Part shown: in pieces, positions 25,444 through 34,609 of the stretch
Layout: each line of letters opens with the position of its first letter
Position numbering within the stretch: the stretch's first letter is position 1
Assembly (NCBI RefSeq): GCF_003244315.1
Contig: NZ_QKWH01000008.1
Span: forward strand, 1-64,000
DNA: 64,000 bases
Source: Xylanimonas oleitrophica
GTDB taxonomy: Bacteria; Actinomycetota; Actinomycetes; Actinomycetales; Cellulomonadaceae
Direction: 5' to 3'
Position numbers and translations under genes: made by a program
The notes under the pieces: generated by a model
What the model saw: the letters and a program-made list of their open reading frames with translations, nothing else
Told to the model about the DNA's origin: nothing
Database searches by the model: none

Positions 25444-26591
25444 GCGTCTGGGACGACGTCGTCGGGCAGGAGCACGCCGTCGAGCTGCTCCAGCGGGCCG
25501 CGACCGATCCCACCGCGATGACGCACGCCTGGCTGGTGACCGGCCCGCCCGGGTCCGGCCGGTCGGTCGCCGCCCGCGCCTTCGCCGCGGCGCTGCAGTG
25601 CACCGGTACGGACGGCGTCACGGGCGGGTGCGGGCGGTGCCACCAGTGCACCACCACGCTTGCCGGGACCCACCCGGACCTCACCGTGGTGGCCACCGAC
25701 AAGGTGGTCATCACCATCGACGAGGTGCGTGACCTCATCGGCACCGCCGCCCGCACCCCCTCCCTGGGGCGCTACCGCGTCATCGTGGTGGAGGACGCGG
25801 ACCGCATGGCCGAGCGCACCACGAACGTGCTGCTCAAGGCGATCGAGGAGCCGCCGCCGCACACCGTGTGGGTGCTGTGCGCGCCGAGCGTCCAGGACGT
25901 GCTGCCCACGATCCGCTCCCGCTGCCGCGCGGTGGTGCTGCGCGTGCCGCCGGCCGAGGCCGTGGCGGACCTGGTGGTGCGGCGCGACGGCGTGGACCCG
26001 CAGGTGGCGCTGACGGCGGCGCGCGCCGCGCAGTCCCACGTGGGCCTCGCCCGGCGCCTGGCCCGCGACCCCGAGGCGCGACGACGGCGCACCGCGGTGC
26101 TCGACGTCGCCCGGCGCATCCGGGGCGTGGGGGACGCCGTGCTGGCCGCCAACGAGCTCGTCGAGGTGTCCAAGGCCGAGGCCAAGGCGGCGACGGAGGA
26201 GCGTGACGCCGCCGAGAAGGCCGAGCTGCTCCGCGCCCTGGGAGCAGGGGACGGCGAGACGCTGCCGCCCCGGCTGCGCTCCCAGCTCAAGCAGCTCGAG
26301 GACGACCAGAAGCGCCGTGCCACCCGCCGTCAGCGTGACGTGCTCGACCGGGCCATGCTCGACCTGCTCTCGCTGTACCGGGACGTGCTCGTGGTGCAGC
26401 TCGGTGCCGACGTCGACCTGGTCAACGCGGGCGACGCGGCGATCGTGCGCGCCCTGGCCGCCGACTCCACGCCCGAGCAGACGGTGCGGCGCATGGACGC
26501 GATCGGGCTCGCGCGCGAGCGGCTGGCCGGCAACGTGGCCCCGCTCCTGGCGCTGGAGGCGATGGCGGTGGCGCTGCGGCCCCAGGGATGA
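25440..26591 (+). CDS. holB: DNA polymerase III delta' subunit
   Basis: A 383-residue clamp-loader subunit. The AAA+ domain has a P-loop-like GPPGSGRSV in which the catalytic Lys is Arg, consistent with delta' not hydrolysing ATP. A Cys cluster (C-x9-C-x2-C-x2-C) forms the zinc module. The sensor/arginine-finger SRC motif is in IRSRCR. The C-terminal domain (about residues 230-380) has a charged helical insert ([18 protein letters not shown]). The ATG at 25440 has GGAGG 4 nt upstream and overlaps tmk. Confidence 0.93.
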   Translation: MSVWDDVVGQEHAVELLQRAATDPTAMTHAWLVTGPPGSGRSVAARAFAAALQCTGTDGVTGGCGRCHQCTTTLAGTHPDLTVVATDKVVITIDEVRDLIGTAARTPSLGRYRVIVVEDADRMAERTTNVLLKAIEEPPPHTVWVLCAPSVQDVLPTIRSRCRAVVLRVPPAEAVADLVVRRDGVDPQVALTAARAAQSHVGLARRLARDPEARRRRTAVLDVARRIRGVGDAVLAANELVEVSKAEAKAATEERDAAEKAELLRALGAGDGETLPPRLRSQLKQLEDDQKRRATRRQRDVLDRAMLDLLSLYRDVLVVQLGADVDLVNAGDAAIVRALAADSTPEQTVRRMDAIGLARERLAGNVAPLLALEAMAVALRPQG

Positions 26592-26753
26592 GCCCCGCGT
26601 GGGCGCCCGCGGTGAAAGATCTGCGGCTCCCGCCACAGGAACCGTACGAGGGCCGTCACCGCTAGCGTGGACGGCACGTACCTCGTGGCGGCGCGCCCGC
26701 GCCGTCGGCGGCGGCTGACGCCGGCCGCCCGACGTCGACCCGAGGAGGCACCG

Positions 26754-27353
26754 ATGCACCGCACAGCCCGCACGCACCCCCTGTCCCGCCCGTCCTTGCT
26801 GCCGCTGCTGCTCGGCGCCGCCGTCGCCGTGGTCGCCGTCCTGACGGCGTGCGCCACGCCGTCAGGAGCCGGCGGTGCCGCGGCCGACGACGGCGTCGAG
26901 GCCGCTCCCGACCCCGCGGCCCCCACCGGCGAGGCCACGCCCGCGCCGACCGGGCAGCTCCCGCTGGCCGAGGGCATGCCGCTCGAGGCGGGCGCCGCCG
27001 GGCGGGGCCTGCCCGCGGGCGTCGAAGGCTCCGCCGAGTCGCCTGCCGGCGCGGCGTGGACGGCTGAGGACGGCTTGCTGTACGTGGTCACCTACGGCTC
27101 CAGCTCGTGCCCCGCGCTGACCGAGCCGCGGGCCACGGGCGACGCCACCGCCCTGACGGTGCAGGTGCTGCCGCCCGACCCGGGCATGTGCACGATGGAC
27201 TGGGCGCCCACCACGAGCGTCGTCGCGGTGCCCGAGGGCGCTGACGGCGGCGAACCCGTCACGGTGCACCTGGGGGACAAGGGCAGCGTCGAGGTGGCGC
27301 CGCGCCCGGCGCCCGGCGAGACCGGCCCCGTGGCGTGGGTCCAGGCCGAGTGA
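26754..27353 (+). CDS. Secreted lipoprotein of unknown function
   Basis: A 199-residue product. The ATG at 26754 follows GAGGAGG; a TAGCGT hexamer at 26662-26667 may be the promoter -10. The signal peptide ends at VLTACAT (lipobox). An Ala/Pro/Thr linker precedes a roughly 110-residue domain with WTAEDGLLYVVTYGSSSCP and two or more cysteines, and strands in the pattern of small beta-rich envelope proteins. No family is recognised. It sits 71 nt before another lipoprotein gene on the same strand, which has its own leaderless promoter. Confidence 0.7.
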   Translation: MHRTARTHPLSRPSLLPLLLGAAVAVVAVLTACATPSGAGGAAADDGVEAAPDPAAPTGEATPAPTGQLPLAEGMPLEAGAAGRGLPAGVEGSAESPAGAAWTAEDGLLYVVTYGSSSCPALTEPRATGDATALTVQVLPPDPGMCTMDWAPTTSVVAVPEGADGGEPVTVHLGDKGSVEVAPRPAPGETGPVAWVQAE

Positions 27354-27423
27354 GCCCCACCGCTCCACCGACCGTTCACACCACGGTCAGGGGCGGTGCG
27401 GCCGGGGCAGGTAGGTTGGCCGC

Positions 27424-28965
27424 GTGAGCCTGCCGTCCGCCTCTCCGCGAACCCTCGTCTCCACCGTCAGCCTGCTGACCGTGCTCGCCGTGCTCCTCGC
27501 CGGCTGCTCGGTGCCCGGCAAGGACCGCACACCGCTCGACGACGCGACGGGCAGCGCCACCGCCGGCGGCGCACCCGAGGGGTTCGAGCGGTTCTACTCC
27601 CAGCAGATCGAGTGGTCGGACTGCGGCGGCGGGTTCGAGTGCGCCACCGTCGAGGCGCCGCTGTCGTGGCACGACGCCGACGCCGGCAGCATCGAGCTGG
27701 CGGTCAAGCGCCACCCCGCCACGGGCGAGAGCAAGGGCTCGCTGCTCATCAACCCGGGCGGCCCCGGCGGCTCGGGCATCGAGTTCGTCACCGGCGCGTG
27801 GGGCACCTTCGGCAGCAAGGTGCGCGCCGCCTACGACGTGGTCGGGTTCGACCCCCGCGGCGTCGGCGAGTCCACCCCGGTGCGGTGCTTCGACGACGCC
27901 CGCAAGGACGAGTCGCTCGCCAAGGACTTCGACGACGACGACGCGGGCCTGGCCGCCATGGCCCAGGAGTATGCCGCCTGGGGCCAGGCGTGCGCCGAGA
28001 ACACCGGCGAGCTGCTCGGCAACGTGGACACCCAGTCCGCGGCCAAGGACATGGACATGCTGCGCGCCGCCCTCGGGGACGAGAAGCTCAGCTACCTCGG
28101 CTTCTCCTACGGCACCCAGCTCGGTGCCGCCTACGCGGGCCTCTTCCCCGAGCGGGTCGGCCCCATGGTGCTCGACGGCGCGGTCGACATCACGCTCGAC
28201 GCCGACGGCGTCTCCGCCGGCCAGGCCGTCGGGTTCGAGCAGGCGCTGCGCAACTACGTGACCGACTGCCAGGGCTCCAGCACGTGCCCGCTGAGCGGCG
28301 ACGTCGACTCCGGCATGAAGCAGGTGCGCGAGATCCTCGACCGCGCCCTGGACAACCCGTACCCGACGTCGAGCGGGCGCGTGGTGACCCAGACGCTCGC
28401 CTTCTACGGCATCGCCGTCACCCTCTACGACCAGGGCAGCTGGGGCCTGCTGACCCAGGCGCTCAACGGGGTGATCACCGACGGCAACGGTGACGTGCTG
28501 CTGTACCTCGCGGACTACTACAACGACCGCGAGGCCGACGGCTCGTTCTCGAGCAACTCGGCCGAGGCGTTCCGGGCGGTGGGCTGCCTCGACTCGCGCG
28601 GCACCACCGACGTGGCGCAGATGCGGGCCGACGCCGAGCGCATCGAGGAGGCCGCCCCCACGGTGGGCCGGTTCTTCGCCTTCTCCGGCATGTCCTGCGC
28701 CGACTGGCCGTACCCGGTGGTCGAGCAGGAGGGCGACCTGCACGCCGCGGGGGCTCCTCCCATCGTGGTCATCGGCACCACGCAGGACCCGGCCACGCCG
28801 TACGTGTGGTCGCAGGCGCTGGCCGACACCCTCGAGTCCGGCGTGCTGCTCACCTACGACGGCGAGGGGCACACCGCCTACGGGCGCTCCAACGCGTGCG
28901 TCATGGACGCCGTCGACGCCTACCTCGTGGACGGGCAGGTGCCGCGCGACGGCACCGAGTGCTGA
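27424..28965 (+). CDS. TAP-like alpha/beta-hydrolase lipoprotein (tripeptidyl aminopeptidase family)
   Basis: A 513-residue exported alpha/beta hydrolase related to Streptomyces tripeptidyl aminopeptidases. The signal sequence ends in LLAGCSV, so it is membrane-anchored outside the cell. The core has LLINPGGPGGSG (oxyanion region), GFDPRGVGES, the nucleophile elbow GFSYGTQLG, the acid Asp in VIGTTQDPATPY, and the base His in GEGHTAYG. The C-terminal TAP-like domain carries conserved Cys residues. It probably releases short N-terminal peptides from extracellular proteins, complementing the S1 protease at 3.5 kb, although family members also cleave esters. GTG start with TAGGTT 12 nt upstream (leaderless). 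Confidence 0.87.
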   Translation: MSLPSASPRTLVSTVSLLTVLAVLLAGCSVPGKDRTPLDDATGSATAGGAPEGFERFYSQQIEWSDCGGGFECATVEAPLSWHDADAGSIELAVKRHPATGESKGSLLINPGGPGGSGIEFVTGAWGTFGSKVRAAYDVVGFDPRGVGESTPVRCFDDARKDESLAKDFDDDDAGLAAMAQEYAAWGQACAENTGELLGNVDTQSAAKDMDMLRAALGDEKLSYLGFSYGTQLGAAYAGLFPERVGPMVLDGAVDITLDADGVSAGQAVGFEQALRNYVTDCQGSSTCPLSGDVDSGMKQVREILDRALDNPYPTSSGRVVTQTLAFYGIAVTLYDQGSWGLLTQALNGVITDGNGDVLLYLADYYNDREADGSFSSNSAEAFRAVGCLDSRGTTDVAQMRADAERIEEAAPTVGRFFAFSGMSCADWPYPVVEQEGDLHAAGAPPIVVIGTTQDPATPYVWSQALADTLESGVLLTYDGEGHTAYGRSNACVMDAVDAYLVDGQVPRDGTEC

Positions 28966-28975
28966 GCCCGTCGGC

Positions 28976-29884
28976 TCAGTCGGCCGCCGGGGGAGCGGCC
29001 GGGCCCGGCGGCGTCGAGGGTACCGGGGCGCCACGCTCCGCGGCCTCACGCTCCAGCGCCTCGCGCAGCCGCACCACCTCGGCGCGCAGCGCGGCCACCT
29101 CGGCCGACGTCGCCGGGGTGGCCGCCTCGCGCGCCTCCTGCTCGGCCGCGACGCTCTCCACCAGCCAGGAGGCCAGCGTCGCGGTGACCACACCGAGCAG
29201 CGCGATCCCCGCGACCATGAGGGCGGTGGCCACCACGCGGCCCACGTCCGTGACCGGGTAGCGGTCCCCGTACCCCACCGTGGTCATGGTGGTCAGCGCC
29301 CACCACAGGCCGTCACCCAGGTGGGCGATGTTGGCGCCGGGCCGGCCTCGCTCGGCGTCCGTGATCGCCAGACCGCCGCACACGACCAGCAGGGCCGTGC
29401 CGCCGACCACGTAGGTGACCACGCGTCCGCGCAGCGAGCTGGCGCCCACCCGGTTGAGGATCGTCACCAGCGCCACGAGCCGCAGCAGCCGCAGGGGGCG
29501 CAGCACCGGCAGCACGATGGCCCCCAGCGTGAGCAGGTTGCGCCGCACGTACGCCCAGCGGGCCGGGGCGAGCGTGATGCACACCGCGTACTCGAGCGCG
29601 AACGTCACCCACGTGGCCGTCATGACCACCGTGCACAGCGCACGGACCGGCTGCGAGACGCCGGGCCACGCGATCGGTACCGCGTACGCCACCAGGAACA
29701 GCATCGCGAGCGCGGCCATGGGCCACTCGGTCAGCGACTCCCAGCGCTCCAGGCGGCTGCGGCGGGTCAGGGACGGCGACCTCTCGCCGGGGGCCTCCGC
29801 ACGGGCCGTGGTGCGGGTCCCGGCGCGGGCCTCGGCATCGGCCGGGAGGGGCGTCTCAGGGAGCACGCCAGCATGGTGGCACAC
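28976..29884 (-). CDS. Voltage-gated potassium channel-like protein
   Basis: A 302-residue membrane protein with a complete K+ channel plan. Several helices (S1-S4, about residues 55-160) include an Arg-rich S4-like [13 protein letters not shown] pore loop carries the selectivity filter TTVGYGD, followed by an S6 helix. The C-terminus (about residues 245-285) is a predicted coiled coil that may drive tetramer assembly, then a Pro/Ala tail. GTG at 29884 is used; an in-frame GTG at 29866 is an alternative. It converges on the TAP-like hydrolase with a 10-nt gap and no obvious terminator. Confidence 0.88.
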   Translation of the reverse strand: MCHHAGVLPETPLPADAEARAGTRTTARAEAPGERSPSLTRRSRLERWESLTEWPMAALAMLFLVAYAVPIAWPGVSQPVRALCTVVMTATWVTFALEYAVCITLAPARWAYVRRNLLTLGAIVLPVLRPLRLLRLVALVTILNRVGASSLRGRVVTYVVGGTALLVVCGGLAITDAERGRPGANIAHLGDGLWWALTTMTTVGYGDRYPVTDVGRVVATALMVAGIALLGVVTATLASWLVESVAAEQEAREAATPATSAEVAALRAEVVRLREALEREAAERGAPVPSTPPGPAAPPAAD

Positions 29885-29979
29885 GGCACAGCAGCGGCCT
29901 GGCTGCCCGCTTTGGAGCGAGGGCGGCGCGTCGGGTACTGTAGGCGCGCTCGCCGATCCGCACGGAGACGGTGCAGCAC

Positions 29980-30052
29980 GCCGCCTTAGCTCAGTCGGCA
30001 GAGCGATTCACTCGTAATGAATAGGTCGTGGGTTCGATTCCCACAGGCGGCT
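29980..30052 (+). tRNA. tRNA-Thr (anticodon CGT)
   Basis: Complete 73-nt cloverleaf. Acceptor GCCGCCT (29980-29986) pairs with AGGCGGC (30045-30051), discriminator T30052. The anticodon loop CTCGTAA (30011-30017) gives anticodon CGT, reading ACG. The T-loop GGTTCGATTCC is canonical. No CCA is encoded. Confidence 0.97.
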
Positions 30053-30060
30053 CCGACAGA

Positions 30061-30094
30061 AGAAGCCCGGGATCCTCGTGGATCCCGGGCTTCT
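30061..30094. terminator. Terminator after tRNA-Thr
   Basis: Perfect 15-bp stem (30061-30075 with 30080-30094), TCGT loop, followed by TCGTGC. It starts 8 nt after the tRNA and also faces the convergent VOC gene. Confidence 0.88.
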
Positions 30095-30138
30095 TCGTGC
30101 GTGGCGCGGTCTCTCGCGCGCCGTGCGGTGTGCTCGGC

Positions 30139-30606
30139 TCAGCCGGCGGCGGGCGGCTGCACGTCGAGCACCCAGGTGACGCCGAACCGGTCGGTGAGCA
30201 TGCCGAAGCCGGGGCTCCACGGCGACGCGGCGAGCGGCTCGATGACGGTGGCGCCCTCGGCGAGCTTGTCCCAGCAGGCGCTGACCTCGTCGAGGGACTG
30301 GCCGCGCACGGACTGGAAGAACGGGCGGTCCGTGATGGTCATGCCGTTCTCGCGGTGGGTCGAGCCGGCGCTCTGGGGGGTGTGGCCGCCGTCCTGGCCG
30401 GGGATGTCGTAGGCCATGAGGCGGAAGCCGTCCGGGCCGTCGAGCTGGCCGAAGACGACCTTGTCGGCCCCCGGGGCGTCCTGCGGCATGCCGAGGTCGC
30501 CGTAGGTGGTGAGGGCGAGGTGGCCGCCGAAGACGCTCTGGTAGAGCTCGAGCGCCTGGCGTGCAGTGCCGCGGAAGTTGAGGTGGGTGGTGGTCGTGAT
30601 GCTCAC
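30139..30606 (-). CDS. VOC/PhnB-like glyoxalase-fold protein
   Basis: A 155-residue vicinal-oxygen-chelate fold protein of the PhnB/3-demethylubiquinone-like type. It starts with THLNFRGTARQALELYQSVFGG, the standard N-terminal beta-alpha-beta module, and ends with DRFGVTWVLDV. Such proteins bind metals or bleomycin-like compounds or are uncharacterised; no catalytic role can be set. GTG start at 30606 with an AAGGA RBS. It is divergent from a WYL-domain regulator at 30723, a very common pairing that suggests direct regulation. Confidence 0.82.
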   Translation of the reverse strand: MSITTTTHLNFRGTARQALELYQSVFGGHLALTTYGDLGMPQDAPGADKVVFGQLDGPDGFRLMAYDIPGQDGGHTPQSAGSTHRENGMTITDRPFFQSVRGQSLDEVSACWDKLAEGATVIEPLAASPWSPGFGMLTDRFGVTWVLDVQPPAAG

Positions 30607-30722
30607 GGTGCGTCCTTCTGTCGAGGGTCCTGTCGAGGGTGCGGCGGCGGGTGTGCCGTCTGAGACCACCGTGACAGGGGTAGAGGACGGAGAGTGTCCG
30701 CTACCTGCAGCACACTGGGGAC

Positions 30723-31676
30723 ATGTCCACAGGGTCGTCCCGGTTGCTCGCGCTGCTGTCCCTCCTGCAGGCGCGCCGTGACTGGCCGGGGGAGGTGCTC
30801 GCCGAGCGGCTCGGGGTGAGCTCGCGGACGGTGCGCCGCGACGTCGACCGGCTGCGCGAGCTCGGGTACCAGGTACGAGCCGCCAAGGGGCCCGACGGCG
30901 GCTACCGGCTCGCCCCGGGTGCCGAGCTGCCCCCGCTGCTGTTCGACGACGAGCAGGCCGTCGCGATCGCCGTCGCGCTCCAGAGCGTCCCGTCGAGCGG
31001 TGTCGACGTCGATGACGCGGCGGCCCGGGCGCTGGCCACCGTGCGCCAGGTGATGCCGTCACGGCTGCGGCACCGGGTCGATGCGATCCGGTTCGCCGGG
31101 GCCGAGCCCGTCGAGCGGGTCGACCCGGCGGTGCTCGAGGCGGTCAGCGTCGCCGTGCGGGACGGGCGCACCCTGCGGTTCGCCTACCGGGACCAGGACG
31201 CGACGCCGCGGCACGTCGAGCCGCACGCCGTCCTCACCCAGCACGGGCGCTGGTACCTCGTGGCCTGGGACCTCGAGCAGGCCGACTGGCGGATCTTCCG
31301 GCTGGACCGGATGTGGCCGCGGACGCCGGCGGGTGCCCGGTTCGCCCCCAGACCGCTGCCCGCGCCCGACGCCCGCACCTTCCTCGCGGCACGGTCGAAG
31401 GGGTCGGACGTCGAGGACCGTTGGCCGTGCGTGGGGGTGGTCGTCCTCGAGCTCCCCGCGAGCGAGGTGGCCCCCTGGGCCGGTGAGGGGGAGCTGGAGG
31501 TGCTGGGCGAACGATCCTGCCGCTTGACGGTCGGGTCCTGGTCCTGGACCGGGGTGCTCGCCCAGGTGCTGCGGTTCGACGCGCCGTTCGCCGTCGAGGG
31601 GCCCGCACCGCTCCGCGAGGCGTGTGCCGTGCTGGAGGGGCGCCTGGGGGCAGCAGCGCACCCTGCCGGCGTCTGA
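30723..31676 (+). CDS. YafY-type HTH/WYL-domain transcriptional regulator
   Basis: A 317-residue regulator. The N-terminal HTH_11-type winged helix (about residues 6-60; LAERLGVSSRTVRRDVDRLRELGY) binds DNA. The WYL domain (about 135-215), with its WYLVAWDLEQADWRIFRLDRM core, is the ligand-sensing part, followed by the WCX-type C-terminal extension. ATG start with CACACT 12 nt upstream and no RBS (leaderless). It probably controls the divergent VOC gene; two direct repeats of CTGTCGAGGGT lie in the shared intergenic region and are candidate binding sites. Confidence 0.87.
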   Translation: MSTGSSRLLALLSLLQARRDWPGEVLAERLGVSSRTVRRDVDRLRELGYQVRAAKGPDGGYRLAPGAELPPLLFDDEQAVAIAVALQSVPSSGVDVDDAAARALATVRQVMPSRLRHRVDAIRFAGAEPVERVDPAVLEAVSVAVRDGRTLRFAYRDQDATPRHVEPHAVLTQHGRWYLVAWDLEQADWRIFRLDRMWPRTPAGARFAPRPLPAPDARTFLAARSKGSDVEDRWPCVGVVVLELPASEVAPWAGEGELEVLGERSCRLTVGSWSWTGVLAQVLRFDAPFAVEGPAPLREACAVLEGRLGAAAHPAGV

Positions 31677-31906
31677 AGGGCGCTCCCGGCATGGGCGGAG
31701 AGCGACTCCGTGACGCGAATGCGTCAATTAGTTCAGCGGTGTTGCCTTTCGGTCCGAGGTAGCCGGACACTGACGCTGCGGAGCCGTCCCGCGCGCCGAG
31801 AGATCGGCGGGTACGGGCGCCGGGCTCGGGTGCACCGTCGCATCCCAGGGCAGCGTCCGACGAAGCAGTGGCAATGTTCGAGTGCATCGCACGAGGGAGT
31901 GCAGCA

Positions 31907-32890
31907 ATGTCGAAATCGTTTACCACAGCAGAGCGCACGTGGCGCCGGACGGTCAGGGGAGCGCTCGTCGCCCTGGCCGCCGTCGTCGGGATGACCGTGG
32001 GCACCGCGGCGCCGGCCAGCGCCATCGACACCAACCAGACCGGAAACCACGGCGGGTACTTCTACTCGTTCTGGACGGACGCGCCGGGCACCGTGTCCAT
32101 GGACCTCGGCTCGGGCGGCAACTACTCCACGCAGTGGAGGAACACCGGTAACTTCGTGGCCGGCAAGGGCTGGAGCACCGGCGCGCGGCGCAGCGTGCAG
32201 TACACCGCCTCGTTCAACCCGTCCGGCAACGCCTACCTCACCCTCTACGGCTGGACCCGCAACCCGCTGGTCGAGTACTACATCGTGGAGAGCTGGGGCA
32301 CGTACCGCCCGACCGGTCAGTTCATGGGCACCGTCAACAGCGACGGCGGCACCTACGACATCTACAAGACGACCCGTACCAACGCACCGTCCATCGAGGG
32401 CACCCGCACGTTCGACCAGTACTGGAGCGTGCGGCAGCAGAAGCGCACCAGCGGCACCATCACCACCGGCAACCACTTCGACGCGTGGGCGTCCCACGGC
32501 ATGCGCCTGGGCAGCCACGACTACCAGATCATGGCCACGGAGGGGTACCAGAGCAGCGGCAGCTCGAACGTCACTGTCGGCACGGCCTCCGGCGGAGGCG
32601 GTGGCGGTGGCGGCGGCGGTGGTGGCGCGGCCTGCACCGTGAACGTGACCCGTGGCGAGGAGTGGAGCGACCGCTTCAACGTCAGCTTCTCGGTGAGCGG
32701 CACCAACAGCTGGCGCACCACGATCCGGCTGCAGGGCGGCCAGAGCCTGCAGAACAGCTGGAACGCGAACGTGACGGGCAGCACCGGCACCCTGACCGCC
32801 ACACCGAACGGGTCGGGCAACAGCTTCGGCATCACCGTCTACAAGAACGGGAACAGCACGTTGCCTACGGCGAGCTGCACGTCGGGCTGA
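31907..32890 (+). CDS. Secreted GH11 endo-1,4-beta-xylanase with CBM2-like module
   Basis: A 327-residue extracellular enzyme cutting the xylan backbone. The ATG at 31907 has a GAGGGAG RBS; an ATG at 31868 would lengthen the signal peptide without an RBS. Residues 1-41 are the signal peptide (ends APASA). The GH11 jelly-roll covers about 43-225, with nucleophile Glu123 ([11 protein letters not shown]) and acid/base Glu212 ([10 protein letters not shown]). A poly-Gly linker (about 12 Gly) leads to a roughly 85-residue C-terminal CBM2-type module closed by Cys near each end, probably xylan-binding. The 230-nt upstream region holds its promoter, although no clear hexamers stand out. A strong terminator follows. 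It feeds the oligosaccharide-uptake locus at 45-57 kb. Confidence 0.95.
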   Translation: MSKSFTTAERTWRRTVRGALVALAAVVGMTVGTAAPASAIDTNQTGNHGGYFYSFWTDAPGTVSMDLGSGGNYSTQWRNTGNFVAGKGWSTGARRSVQYTASFNPSGNAYLTLYGWTRNPLVEYYIVESWGTYRPTGQFMGTVNSDGGTYDIYKTTRTNAPSIEGTRTFDQYWSVRQQKRTSGTITTGNHFDAWASHGMRLGSHDYQIMATEGYQSSGSSNVTVGTASGGGGGGGGGGGGAACTVNVTRGEEWSDRFNVSFSVSGTNSWRTTIRLQGGQSLQNSWNANVTGSTGTLTATPNGSGNSFGITVYKNGNSTLPTASCTSG

Positions 32891-32913
32891 CGCGCAGCAG
32901 TCCGGCACAGGAG

Positions 32914-32952
32914 GCGGGGCGGGGCGCGGCGACGGCACGCGTCCCGCCCCGC
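32914..32952 (+). terminator. Terminator after the xylanase
   Basis: 15-bp GC-rich stem (32914-32928 with 32938-32952, one G-T wobble) and a 9-nt loop, 24 nt after the xylanase stop. Confidence 0.7.
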
Positions 32953-33081
32953 GGCGTGCCCGCGCTCGTCCTGCTGGTGCCGCAGGGGGCGGCACCGACG
33001 GCACGCCAGCCCGCGCGCCCGCGCCGCTCGGCGGACGGGTGCCCACGGGCGAGTGCCCGGTGTCGTCCGTACGGTGCCCGC

Positions 33082-33378
33082 ATGAGCCCAGCAGCCACGA
33101 TGGTCGACCGAGCGATCGCGACGTACCAGCGGCGCATCTCGCCGCGGAAGGGGTGGCGCTGCGCGCACGGGGTGCTGCACGGCGGCGCCGGGTGCTCGGG
33201 TGCCGTGCGCGATCTCGTGGCCCGCCGGGGCCTGGTGCGCAGCGTGCTGCCCGCGGCGGTGCGGTTCTGGGCCTGCTACCAGGCGGCTCACGTGCTGGCC
33301 CTGGCGGAGGTGCGCGGCGTCTGCTGCTGCGGTGGCATCCCGATCCCGTTCGGGTTCGGCGGGTCGGGCGGCCGCTGA
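33082..33378 (+). CDS. yidD: YidD-family membrane protein insertion efficiency factor
   Basis: A 98-residue protein. The core AIATYQRRISPRKGWRCAHG, then VLHGGAGCSGAV, matches the actinobacterial YidD-like subfamily in which the two conserved Cys flank HGG. The C-terminal third is unusual: a CCC triplet and a GGIPIPFGFGG segment. In other bacteria YidD assists YidC-dependent membrane insertion. Here it stands alone, not beside rpmH-rnpA-yidC. ATG with TACGGT (33070-33075) 12 nt upstream (leaderless). Confidence 0.75.
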   Translation: MSPAATMVDRAIATYQRRISPRKGWRCAHGVLHGGAGCSGAVRDLVARRGLVRSVLPAAVRFWACYQAAHVLALAEVRGVCCCGGIPIPFGFGGSGGR

Positions 33379-33445
33379 GCCGCTGGCCCGCCGCGGGGTC
33401 CTTCCCTGGACGGCCGTCGCTGTGCCCCGCCGACTCTCGGGGCCG

Positions 33446-33772
33446 TCAGACGTGCCGCGGCCGGCGCGAGAGGCGCGCCGCCTCCTCCCGCACGGCGTCC
33501 CGCAGCTCGGCGAGCCGGCGGTTGGCCCGAGCCTCGTCGCCCGGGGAGACGTCGTGCCCGCCGTCGGCGGAGATGACGAGGTCGTCGAACGACCCGGGGG
33601 CGGCGAACGCCCGCAGCACCTGCGCCCCCGCGCGGGCCTCGCCGTCGTCGAGGTGCTGGGTGGTGAGCCGCAGCCACTGGACCCAGTGGAACTCGCCGTG
33701 GCGTTCAAGGAACGTCATGGTGTCCTCGAGACGCTTGGTCAGCGTCTTGTGCTGCGCGGTGCGTGGGGGCAT
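33446..33772 (-). CDS. Conserved hypothetical protein, soluble
   Basis: A 108-residue protein I do not recognise. It is helical and charged, with motifs TFLERHGEFHWVQWLRL and GSFDDLVIS. There is no signal peptide or membrane segment. The pattern (a helix, a Trp-rich turn, then DDGEARAGAQVLRAFAAPGSFDDLV) resembles small actinobacterial proteins found beside housekeeping genes. ATG at 33772; TACCCT hexamer 13 nt upstream on the minus strand (leaderless). It is 42 nt downstream of udgX on the same strand. Confidence 0.65.
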   Translation of the reverse strand: MPPRTAQHKTLTKRLEDTMTFLERHGEFHWVQWLRLTTQHLDDGEARAGAQVLRAFAAPGSFDDLVISADGGHDVSPGDEARANRRLAELRDAVREEAARLSRRPRHV

Positions 33773-33814
33773 GCGCGGCAGGGTAGCGAGCGGGGGATGA
33801 CCCGGGGAAGGGCG

Positions 33815-34513
33815 TCACTCGCCGGCGGCGGCCCGGGCCGTGCGCAGGTCGGCCACGAGGGCGTCGAACGCCTCGTCCCAGCCGTCACGGCCGCGCAGCC
33901 TCAGCAGGGCCGAGGGGTGGGTGGTCACGACGACGGCGGAGCCCTCGCTGTCGAGCACCTGCCCGCGCTCGGCGCCCACGCGCACGGGGCGGCCGAGCAC
34001 GGCGCGCGCGGCCGTGGCGCCGAGGGCGACGACGACGTGGGGCCGCACCGCGGCCCGCTCTGCCCGCAGCCAGGGGCTGCACGCACGGACGTGCGCGACG
34101 TCGGGCGTCTTGTGCAGCCGACGCTTGCCGCGCTGCTCGAACCGGAAGTGCTTGACGGCGTTGGTGACGTAGACCGTCTCGGGGTCGACGCCGGCCGCGG
34201 CGAGGGCATCGGCGAGCACCCGTCCGGCGGGGCCGACGAAGGGTTCGCCCTCGCGGTCCTCGTGGTCGCCGGGCTGCTCGCCCACGAGCATGAGCCGGGC
34301 GTCGCCGGGCCCCTCGGAGAACACGACCTGCGTGGCGTCGGCCCACAGCTCGCAGCCACGGCACGCGTGCGCCGCCTGCCGCAGCGCGGCGACGTCGCCG
34401 CCGTCGGGCACCCACTGCTGCGCGCCGGGGCGCGCCGCTCTGCCGGCCGCCCCGCCGGCCGCCCTGCCTGCCGTCCTCCCGGCCGTCGTCGTGCCCGCCG
34501 CCCTCTTCGCCAT
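33815..34513 (-). CDS. udgX: UdgX-type uracil-DNA glycosylase/cross-linking protein
   Basis: A 232-residue member of the uracil-DNA glycosylase superfamily. Motif I is GEQPGDHED, followed by EPFVGPAGR. Four Cys in the family-4 [4Fe-4S] pattern begin at CRGCELW. The diagnostic feature is the R-loop insertion KRRLHKTP: in M. smegmatis UdgX the His of this loop forms a covalent bond with uracil-containing DNA. The C-terminal motif HPSALLR is present. The first 35 residues are an Ala/Gly/Thr/Arg tail of low complexity. ATG at 34513. It would excise or permanently tag uracil in DNA; physiological role is unsettled. Divergent from def. Confidence 0.88.
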   Translation of the reverse strand: MAKRAAGTTTAGRTAGRAAGGAAGRAARPGAQQWVPDGGDVAALRQAAHACRGCELWADATQVVFSEGPGDARLMLVGEQPGDHEDREGEPFVGPAGRVLADALAAAGVDPETVYVTNAVKHFRFEQRGKRRLHKTPDVAHVRACSPWLRAERAAVRPHVVVALGATAARAVLGRPVRVGAERGQVLDSEGSAVVVTTHPSALLRLRGRDGWDEAFDALVADLRTARAAAGE

Positions 34514-34609
34514 GCGTCCACCGTGGCGCGGGCGGGTGGTGCTCGCGCGCTCGGGCCTGGCCGGGGCCGGGGGGCGGCCGGCCCTCACAGCCCCGGATAC
34601 GCTCGGGGC

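Noticed and set aside
25440..26591. Arg in place of the P-loop Lys in holB as evidence of decay
   Set aside because: The delta' clamp-loader subunit is normally ATPase-inactive, so a degenerate P-loop is expected.
29980..30052. tRNA-Thr as an attachment site for a genomic island
   Set aside because: No integrase gene, no repeated tRNA 3' end found nearby, and both flanks are ordinary chromosomal genes.
32592..32630. Simple-sequence repeat of GGC/GGT codons
   Set aside because: It encodes the poly-Gly linker between GH11 and the CBM2-like module; ordinary for secreted glycosidases.
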